DNA from: Bagarius yarrelli
Taxonomy: Eukaryota > Chordata > Actinopteri > Siluriformes > Sisoridae
NCBI GenBank assembly: GCA_005784505.1
Contig: VCAZ01000179.1
Coordinates: forward strand, 53,501-117,500
Direction of reading: 5' to 3'
DNA: 64,000 nucleotides
The notes under the pieces were generated by a model that worked only from the letters and a program-made list of their open reading frames with translations, was not told the DNA's origin and ran no database searches. Shown piece after piece: positions 55,626 through 64,000 of this stretch. Within the stretch, counting starts at the first letter, position 1, and every line of letters starts with the position of its first letter. The position numbers and the translations under genes are program-made.

Positions 55626-58194
55626 TGTAATATATCTTATGTTGTCATGTAAAATTATTAATCACATGCCTCAATTACGACAGACGAATAAATTCTTCAT
55701 GCCAAACCACCAGACCACTTGAGGAGGACCTTCATTCAAACTTCCCCTGTGTCTTAGTACTCAATAGCACCGATTTTCTCTTCAAGGGTTTAGTGGAGTT
55801 CTTACACACTCATTTATATGCAATAGTGAGTGAGGATGCATTTATCCTATAAAAAATACCAAAAAAAAAATCTTCAGCGGTTGCTTGAGATAAGAATCAG
55901 TAGATAAATGGATGAAGAAAAAAATTACGACTGGGGAAGTGAAAGCAGAGAGGAAAGCTAAATTGCAGAAAAGAATGAAAAGGTTAATGAATGCAAAAAT
56001 GGGCAAAAATGACAATGAGTAAATGAATCATTATGTGATTTAGGAATCAAGACTCATTCTTGACTTTTGCAGTTGATCAGTCATTTGCAGTGGATCAAAG
56101 CCTTTATGTCTGGTATTGTAATATGACTGGCTAACTGTGCTTCCTACATAGTAGATGACCTTTGGCACATTTTTTGATATTATACGCTATGTTTTTAGTC
56201 CTCTGTGCTTTTCAATGCTCTTTGCTAATAATGCTTTGGAATATGTTTTTGTTGCTATATGAAAATTCCTTATACATGTAAACGCTCTGTACTTGGCCAT
56301 AACGATGATTTTGATATTTTTGATGCTCTGTTGTATGTTTTTGTTGGTAAACGTTGTATTCATTGCCCTACACTAGGTTTCAATGCTTAATGCAATGTTT
56401 TTGACACCATGTTTTCCATGTCTTTCTCTATGGTTTTGGTGCTTTACTTTATGTTTTTATATGTTATATGTTGCACTACATGCGTGTAATTTAGCCACAA
56501 CATATATAAATCCCAAACACACCAAAAACGTGAATTGATTTAATTAATTAGGTTAATTAAGGCGTTAAAAGGTCCTTTAAAAATTTGATTGAGTAAATTC
56601 AACTTATTTGTATTGCACTTTTAACAATGGACATTGTCTCAAGGCAGCTTTACAGAAACACAAAATTAAAAACATTTCAAATATTATTATATGTGTATTT
56701 CCTATAAATAATTATTTATAAAGTATGAACCAACAATGTAAAACATATTTATACACAGCACATGTAAAATGTTCTTTATGACTTTAATTCTTTCATTTAA
56801 AATAAATTAAATTAAAATATACAGAAGAATATAGAATTTAAAAATAGAATAAAATAAAATATGATTAAAAATAAAAATATAATTTGGTTATTGTAATAAT
56901 GAAAAGTTAGTTTTACTCGCTGTTCGATTAAGATAGCACTGGAAAACCGCTCAATTTCTTTCATCCTACCTCAAACTTACCCCCTCTTTTCCCCCCCCAA
57001 AAAAATCTAAACTTAAATGTCAGTTTTTTAGGAAGTGTAGTACTTTGTGATCCAAGACCTCCCCTTAAGTCCAAATTTACAGCTGGCACATGGTGAGATT
57101 GAAAATGTGGCCATTCGAATTAACATCTGCCCAAGGGACAGCCATGAGGTTCACCTGGCATTTCATTCATGGACTGTTCAAGAAAGTGTAAAATTCTGCA
57201 GGAATAAATGTCCAATTTTAAAATAGTCAGACAATATTACTTTGGAACAAATCGATTTTAATTACACCATAAACAATAAATTTGACATTTTGAACTTTTT
57301 GAACAACATTGGGCCTAAATATTCTAAAAGACATATTTTTTTTGTGCTATATAAAGAAACTTTGAGCCAGGTCTAATACAAGATTTAATAATCTTGTTTC
57401 TTTTTCTTATTGCTTTTGTTATTGTTTGTGGTGTTGTTTACTTAAATGTAAAACCCCCACATGGTATCACGCTCCGTTTGCTTGGGAGCCCAGACGGAGT
57501 GTGACGGAGGCCCATCGCCAGCCGTGATGCATGTGATGATTTCGCATCAACATGACGAACCGAGATTAAATTAGCAGCCTGCCAACGCAGAGATGCCACC
57601 TCTTTTGTCTGTTCATCCCATAACATCCCACACAAACTCGTTCATTCCTTGTATGTCTGTGAGGGACATAACACATGGTGGGGAAGTGGAGCAGATTGTA
57701 ATGGACGGTCGTGGATGAGGGTGTGACAGGGCCCAATGGATGGGCCTGGGAGGATGCATCAGTGTCAGATTAACCTATTTCCATACAATTATTACTTTTT
57801 TTCCTTTGTAACAGAAAGTCAGACTCAAGGCTGAGATTAGGTGGAATCAAACAGACCAACAGAACGGTGAGGTTTGGTGCAGTAGTGTTAGCAAACAAAC
57901 AGTCTTTAGAATTAGCTTGAATTTAGGACAAAACTCAGATAAAGACCAGACATTAACTGTTGAGGGATGAGGCCAGGTTTTTATGGCTTCTACCATCCTC
58001 TCGTCCATTTGAATACCTTAAGCACTGATATTATAATTGAAGAACGGTAATGATGATTGATGGAATATGCATTTCTCAGCCTTGAGCTATAACTGATGTT
58101 CTCAAAAACGCTGTAGGACCTTAGAGACGTGACGGCAATGTTCAGTTTCGTTTTGGGAGAAAACAAGGATAACATAAACTAATACAAAGCAATG
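55626..58194. other. intergenic, little recognised
   Basis: AT-rich. An inverted retroposon tail lies at 56590-56660 (ttcaacttatttgtattgca), of the 40656 family. A GC-richer patch at 57455-57770 has a 65-codon minus frame without a recognised domain. Confidence 0.45.
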
Positions 58195-59140
58195 TAGATA
58201 GTCCTGGAACACCTCCTTCACATATCCTTGAAATACGGAGGGTGCGTTGACAAGACCGTTAGGCATGGCCAGTTATTTATAATGTAGTTTTTTACTCATT
58301 AAATGAGGTTATAGGTGCTCCGGAGTTTGGGTTTCGAGAAAATGATGGCTCCTTTGAGCTGTTCGAGGGCTGCTGGGATGAGAGGAAGGGAATATCGGAA
58401 CTTGATAGTTATTTATTTTGTCTATGCATGGCCGCAGACCCCCATACTTTTTCCCCACAAAGAAAAAGCTTGACGCTGCTGGGGAAGTGACTGGTCTGAT
58501 GTGATTTTGTTGGAGGGCCTCCATAGCTTTTTGATCGGGAATGAAGAGAGTAGATTCTCCCCTGGGGCACTGGTTTATTGGGGAGCAGGTCGATGACACA
58601 ATCCCATGATCTGTGGCAGTTTAGAGGCTCTCTGAAGAAAAAACTCATCACTGAAATGAGAGTACAATTAGGGGAATGTCAATGTAACAGCTCTCTAGGG
58701 AACTTTCGATGCATGTGGAGTTAATACGGATCATTAAGGTGTAGCAAATGGGTTTGGGGAGAACAGAGAGGCAACTGGGGAAGCATCCGTCTCCCCACCT
58801 TAGGACTTTGCCAGTGGACCAGGAAATTGAAGGGTTGTGAGCTATGAGCCAGGGGCATCCTAAAACGATCTCCGCAGTGCAATCCTATCAATTAAGCAGA
58901 TCTTTTCTTTATTTAACTGTCTGACTTGCAATTTGAGGGGACCCACAAATGCTCGAATGTCTACTTGCCCTAAGGGCTTACCAGTTATTGATTACATTTT
59001 GTATAAGGTGTCGTTGAGCCTTTTCTTGAGCTTGAGTCTGTTGTACAAATCGTCGGAAATAAAATTGCCCCTGACCCTTGAGTTGATGATAGCGTACACT
59101 AAAGGCAATAAAGTAGGGTAGTTATTTTCACTATGGTAGT
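58195..59140 (-). pseudogene. Ty3/gypsy retrotransposon pol remnant (protease, RT)
   Basis: Reading leftward on the minus strand: protease region near 59110-59020 (NFISDDLYNRLKL), with the catalytic Asp-Ser-Gly replaced by Asn-Ser-Arg. The protease-RT linker follows at about 58860-58780 (EIVLGCPWLIAHNPSIS). Then comes the start of reverse transcriptase at 58650-58430 (AASSFFFVGKKYGGLRPCID), and a further RT piece near 58280-58205 (MPNGLVNAPSVFQGY). Frames shift repeatedly and the catalytic YLDD region, RNase H and integrase are not found. The order is right for one decayed element. Confidence 0.8.
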
Positions 59141-59279
59141 AAGGGATTTCATATTAATTGTGGAAAAAACAATCTAATTTACCAGGGGATGTATTAATCT
59201 CGTGGGGCATTTGGTGAAAACATGCCCCACAAGATCACAGGGCCACATAAAAACAAATAAACATACACACACACACACG

Positions 59280-59372
59280 ACTGCTGGGCCCCTAAGCAAG
59301 GCCCTTAACCTTTAACAGCTTAGTAGGATAAAATAGAACTAAGATGAAAGTTAGTCACTCTGTATACCAAAT
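59280..59372 (+). repeat. SINE-family 3' half
   Basis: Starts actgctgggcccctaagcaa and fades in the tail (ttagtcactctgtatacca). Confidence 0.5.
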
Positions 59373-60064
59373 CTTTATGGTCTAGGGTTATAATATATAA
59401 TATATATATACAATCTGTAAGTAACAAATCTAATCAAGGTAAAAATAAAGCATAAAGAATCGGGGAGGGAATGAGAATCTTTCTTAGGTAACTATAGAGT
59501 TATATAAAGTGTATTTTCTGTACGATTGGACACTACAGCACATACCAGGGCAAGTTCTTAAAGATGCACTGCAGATGCAAAGTATACAAATAAGCACACG
59601 CAGATATCTCATTTGAATTTTAGTTTATTCCCCCCATCTCATCTGCTGGCAACTGCCCACAACTGCACCCAGCTAGCTTGACTCTCGAACCAACTCTCCT
59701 TTGTGTCTAGCTGATTTTCTTTCTACTTTGTTGTTGAGTAGTTGACTGATAACACATTATATTGTCCACAGAGATCAGAAGCGCAGAGATCACGACTTGG
59801 ACAGTGATTATCTTTATAACAACTCCATCAAATTGCACCAAGTTACAAGCTTACATGGAATCACAGAACAAAATAGAAAGGTATTTTTTAATATTATCTG
59901 AGCATTATCAGGCATTGTGTCTCTATTACACATAGAAACCTGGATGATTACTCTCGTTGTGTCTTTTCAATAACAGGTCGTGTTTCCTTTGATAAAGGTG
60001 TTAATAAAATCACACCTACGATATCATTTATTTCCCTCTTTCCCTCTCTCTCCATCGCTGCATG
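59373..60064. other. intergenic, nothing recognised
   Basis: AT-rich, no supported feature. Confidence 0.5.
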
Positions 60065-60425
60065 ACACGGATTGTTTTTTAGGATGCCCACAGACAAATG
60101 TATATTAATGTGTGGATGATTCATTTCCTCATGGTAAGGGTTAACAGGTTCGCTAAAGCACGACATTTAATGTTCTACTCTCAGTGTAGAAATTGTAACA
60201 ATCTTAGCAGCAAAACACCCACAATGCATAATGTTTCTACCTCCATTTTTGACATTGGGGATGGTGTTCTTGGGGTCATAGACAGCATTGCTCCTACTCC
60301 AAATTTTGGTCTCTTCTGACCACAACACTTTTACCCAGTCCTCTGAATTACCCTGAGGTACCACTGACCCTTTTCCTTCCCATTTCCTAGAAATAAGAAG
60401 CTTTGAGGATGGATTGGGATTTATT
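60065..60425 (-). pseudogene. Tc1 transposase fragment
   Basis: The minus strand reads SEDWVKVLWSEETKIWSRSN and then AVYDPKNTIPNVKNGGRNIM HCGCFAAK, matching the middle of Tc1-type transposases around the first catalytic Asp (WSDETK in active relatives; here Glu replaces Asp). It belongs to a different Tc1 lineage from the 1316 and 25693 elements. No terminal repeats were found. Confidence 0.75.
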
Positions 60426-60451
60426 TACATTTGATCACCATTACCATAAGC

Positions 60452-60648
60452 CGGGGTGGGCAATCTCGGGACTGGAGGTCTGGTGTCCTGCTGAGTTTAG
60501 CTCCAAACCTAATCAAACCCACCTGAACCAACTAATCAAGATCTTGCTAGGTATACTTAAAACTTACAGTTAAGTGTGTTGAGGCAAGTTAGAGCTAAAC
60601 TCTGCAGGACACCAGCCCTCCAGGACCGAGATTGCCCAACCCTGCTAT
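60452..60648. mobile_element. palindromic MITE, about 200 bp
   Basis: The left arm (gggtgggcaatctcgg...tggtgtcctgctgagtttag) is the near-complement of the right arm (gctaaactctgcaggacacc...gagattgcccaaccctg). The 8 bp outside each end (ccataagc and ctatgaac) are similar, as expected for an old hAT-type duplication. Confidence 0.7.
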
Positions 60649-60667
60649 GAACTGTAATTAACATGCA

Positions 60668-60862
60668 TTCAGTGTCACCCAAATGAGGATGGATTCCCTC
60701 TGGTGTCTGGATCCTCTCAAGGTTTCTTGCTATTTCATCTTAGGTAGTTTTTCCTTGCCACAGTCCCCACGGCTTTTTTTAAATTTTTTATTGTTACTTC
60801 CTTCTGTGTGAGACAATGTCTATTGTTAAAAGTGCTATACAAATACGAAAGGAATTGAGTTT
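60668..60862 (+). mobile_element. retroposon-like repeat, same family as 40656
   Basis: Shares gtgtcacccaaatgaggatg with the 48035 copy, then ctctcaaggtttcttgctat and tail agtgctatacaaatacgaaa. Shortened in the middle. Confidence 0.6.
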
Positions 60863-62351
60863 CATGCATTTAAATGTTCAATGGCAAACGTTAGAAAGGC
60901 CTGTACATGTTCTTTCTTAAGAAGAGAGACCTTGCGGGTGTCCTTCATGGCATCGCTGCCTTAACATTTTTGTAAGCCGATTCCTCATCATTCTCATGAA
61001 TATTAAAACTCCAGTTGATATCTATATTATATTCCCAGACTGGGAAAGAGATTGACAGATATTTTGTGTTTCATTCATTTGCAAATAATCACACCAACTG
61101 TAGTCTTTGCTTGGCAATGGTCATTCCAATATTATCCAATAAGAACCACTAAATAATATAAACAGCCTGCATTATGGGACTACTGGATCATACTAGCTCG
61201 CCTAAATATATTTTTTGTTTTCTTGACAAATGGATGGACAAAACAGGAAGCTGTCTTGTTTTTTTATCCAATCTGTCCTTCCTTATTAATAAAGTCAACC
61301 AATTTTAATGGATAAAGAGCCTCTGAAATACAGACAATTTAGAGTCGTCCTCACACCCAGCCACCTGAGAAGACCTTGTTCGTTTTTAGAGCTTGTTGAC
61401 TGCACCTCAAATGACATGGATTAAATTTACGTCAGCATTTTTAAATAAACCGTCTAGCTAGACCCTCAATAAGCAGAGAACACACATCATCAGCAGAGAA
61501 AAATGCTGTAAAAATGGATTATTAATATTAATTTCCTCTTACCCAGGAACTAATTTTACCCTCTTTGATATAAACCTGAAAGGGTTTGTCCTGTGAGCCC
61601 GGACCCGTATTTGGTTAACAGGCACTAATGATGGACGACTATACTAAAGCTGACAGCAAGCTTTAATAAACAAAGATGCTGAGTCAGACACTGCTAACTA
61701 GGGCTCTCCGACAATTAGGTGCTAACTGTTCACAGTGTCCACACGTCAGAGCAGTGAGCACATGAGGACACACTGATTTATGAAAAGCCGTCATACCTAT
61801 CCTGTTTGTTTCAATGTAGTTGATTAATAAAAATAGCTGATTTAATTGAATTAACACAGAAAGAGCAGAAGAAAAAGGACTAAAAGAATATACTGTAGTT
61901 GTGTGTGCAGGCAGCATGAACAGACCTGGCTCAAGGTCTTGGTTATGTGGGATCATAGAATATTTTGGGTGGGCGGGGGTCACGGGTGTGAATAAGTAGA
62001 AATATAAAGTTATGTTATTTTAAATTTATGCTCATTTGAAATATAGTTTTAATAAAAAAAATGCATAAAAAAAGAATATATCTTTTTTCCCTCTTACTTT
62101 CCCCCAGTTGCCCTATTTGACAGGGTGGGCTTGGCCCACCCCAGCCCCTGAGTGTGAATGAATATTAGGTTTTCTGAGTGATCTCAACAATCTATAAGAG
62201 CCACAGAGAAGAGCCACTACTGGTCTACTGTCACACAGGTTTTTCCCAAATATTGGAAAAGCAGTCAAAGACCAAAGACAGTCTAACTGGATTAAATCTC
62301 ACTGATGGTTTGAAAATATCTGGGGATCCCCTAAGATGGGCTGATATCGGT
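60863..62351. other. intergenic, nothing recognised
   Basis: AT-rich sequence. The open frames present are short and without domains. Confidence 0.5.
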
Positions 62352-62412
62352 GGTCAAGTCAAGTCACCTTTATTTATATAGCGCTTTTAACAATCGACAT
62401 TTTTCAATGTGG
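62352..62412 (-). repeat. LINE 3' tail, inverted copy of the 42655 family
   Basis: tcaagtcaagtcacctttat followed by ttatatagcgcttttaacaa is the reverse complement of the tail at about 42920-42962. Only the tail is present (strong 5' truncation). Confidence 0.65.
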
Positions 62413-63229
62413 TCAGGAGTAGTTTTATCTGGATTGATGAACCTGCTTGAGATAACTATATTGAGCAATGTAGAGACATTTTTTTGTTTAAAAAAAAAAA
62501 AAAAAAGATTTAGCTAGCTGTTTAGCAGAATTTCCAGAACTTTCCTGCTTTCCAGTTTGTAAAAACAAATCTAACTAACTATCTGACTTACTAAAGTAAA
62601 ATTTCAAATTTCCTTTTCAGTAGAAAACGAAATTTATTAGAGCCAGCAGTCTGACTATTTTCAAAAGGAGTATGTGAACATTTACCCGTAAATGGTAATA
62701 TATATTCAAACTAGACACATAATTAACTTCTTAACTTGAAGAAAGGTTCTGCACACATGGTTCCTCTGATTGCAGAAAGTTCTTTAGCTCTGTTATACGT
62801 AGAAAAGTTCATAATTAACCCAGCTGTGGTACTTTGCAGAATAAGCCCTCGATTTCAAAATGTCAACCTTTATTATCAGACTGGCATGAGGATATTCACA
62901 AGGTAAGTCCTCACCCCTCGGCTCCACTAACTCTGCATGCTCTACAACCTGCCCTCTGCAAACCTGCATTATACACTTCCATTGTTCCCTTGCTGTTTAG
63001 CTAATCATCTGCTCAATGTCCTGCAGCCACAGGGAATAAATTCTCTTTGGGTTTTTTTTTTCTAGTGTCATAATGTCACCAACCTCTGGCCTTGTGTACT
63101 TTACTGTCAGCATCATCTGATCAGCTAGGAGATTTTGCCATTGGTATTCTTTTATTCAGCCAGTTTTTCAATCTCCCCAGCATTTCTTGATGATGGACAT
63201 TGCACATACCTTATTGCTCCCTAATTTTA
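62413..63229. other. intergenic, nothing recognised
   Basis: AT-rich with an A run at about 62490-62506. Confidence 0.5.
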
Positions 63230-63398
63230 CTTACATTTACATTTTAGTCATTTGGCAGACACCCATATTCAGTGTCACTTATATTTAACTTATTTATACA
63301 CCTAAATAGTTGATCAAAATCCTGGTGCTGCTAGGAATCAAACCTATTCTCTTCTGATCATAAGCCGAACATCTTACCCACTGATCTACCTCTTATAC
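63230..63398 (-). repeat. SINE-family copy, minus orientation
   Basis: Inverted tail acatttacattttagtcatt, then tggcagacacccatattcag, and inverted head gaacatcttacccactgatc. Confidence 0.55.
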
Positions 63399-63469
63399 AG
63401 GTTCTCTTAAATTTTTTAAGTTTTCAAAGTTTTTCTTTTGAGAGCTTTTTTTCCTATTGTGCCTTTGTT

Positions 63470-63690
63470 GACATGATCACATGTCCGACTAAGTCTGGTT
63501 TCTCCCTAGGTATTTTTTCCTCCATTTTGTCACCAATGGAGTTTTGGTTGTTTGCCGCTGTCGCCTCTGGCTTGCTTAGTTTGGGACTTTTAATTTACAG
63601 ATATTAATTAAACTAAACTGAGTGTTTTAATGAGTAGTTCACTGTTTTGTCTTATTTGATTCTGTAAAGCTGCTTTGACAAAATTTCTTG
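63470..63690 (+). repeat. retroposon-like repeat, same family as 40656, truncated
   Basis: Reads taagtctggtttctccctag, gctgtcgcctctggcttgct and tgtaaagctgctttgacaaa. The last is cut short and joined to LTR-like sequence. Confidence 0.5.
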
Positions 63691-64000
63691 TCATGTTTCT
63701 GCCCTATCACGTCATTGGCTGTCACTCTTAATTATGCTCACCTGGTTTGTTTTAATCTCATTACCTACCTTATTTTTACCCCTGTGTTCACTCTGTTATC
63801 TGTCTTGCTTCTGGTGGACAGCACATGTTATGCCACAGCTCTTGGGTTAATGGCGTTTTTGTGTTACTGCTATGTTGGTTGTCCTTATTGTCATGACAGC
63901 AAAGAAATAATAAGACATTGCCAGAATGACGGAATTACTGTAACTACAGGGTAGAAAAACATCTGTTTGTATTTCTACAATAAATTTATCTGTACCTTGT
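63691..64000 (+). repeat. possible LTR, cut by the window end
   Basis: T/G-rich promoter-like sequence (tcatgtttctgccctatcac; cacctggtttgttttaatct) resembling the complement of 42186-42560 in style. Its right boundary lies at or beyond the window end. Confidence 0.3.

Noticed and set aside
57438..57635. Further part of the Ty3/gypsy element (RNase H or integrase)
   Set aside because: No catalytic motif or zinc-binding HHCC pattern could be seen in this GC-richer patch.

Overview
The window is animal nuclear DNA, almost certainly from a ray-finned (teleost) fish. It has one large intron-split gene with GT/AG introns, an AT-rich background, many microsatellites, and the usual fish transposon debris (Tc1-like, hAT-like, tRNA-derived SINEs, L2/jockey-like LINE tails, Ty3/gypsy and DIRS-like fragments). 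There are no bacterial-type genes, operons, CRISPR arrays or phage modules. The species cannot be read from the sequence.

The gene is adgrb1 (BAI1, adhesion G-protein-coupled receptor B1), on the minus strand. I traced 30 coding exons from the start codon at 19424 to the stop at 4971. They stay in one phase-consistent reading frame of 4593 bp, or 1530 codons plus stop. The order is signal peptide and N-terminal CUB-like domain, five thrombospondin type 1 repeats, hormone-receptor-like domain, GAIN domain with a GPS cleavage site, seven membrane helices, and a long cytoplasmic tail. The tail carries an RKR motif (ELMO-binding in the mammalian protein) and ends in the PDZ ligand QTEV. Five thrombospondin repeats and the sequence of the N- and C-termini identify ADGRB1 rather than ADGRB2 or ADGRB3. 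I cannot tell which teleost duplicate (a or b) it is. The 5' untranslated exon(s) and promoter probably lie in the CpG-bearing, GA-repeat region at about 23.0-24.4 kb.

Layout. 1-1030 is a degenerate 27-bp minisatellite. 1205-3075 holds a TA microsatellite hit by an internally deleted Tc1-like element, then a LINE endonuclease remnant. 3.1-4.9 kb is the adgrb1 3' flank with a LINE reverse-transcriptase scrap. 4.97-24.4 kb is adgrb1. From 24.4 kb to the end (about 40 kb) I find no host gene. This stretch is filled with Tc1-like and hAT-like remnants, at least 15 copies of one SINE-like family, a second retroposon family, LINE tails, a decayed Ty3/gypsy protease/RT block (58.2-59.1 kb), a DIRS-like recombinase scrap, and several minisatellites. 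Two of these are unusual: an 84-bp repeat at 51.2-52.0 kb and a G/T-rich array at 54.7-55.6 kb.

I did not find a new multi-gene system. The points most worth following up are in adgrb1 itself: loss of RGD, tandem alternative donors, a 51-bp tail exon, and a shortened tail. Next come the minisatellites with long open frames, a perfect 20-bp hairpin, two duplicated non-coding blocks, and a SINE nested in a hAT remnant with an intact target-site duplication.
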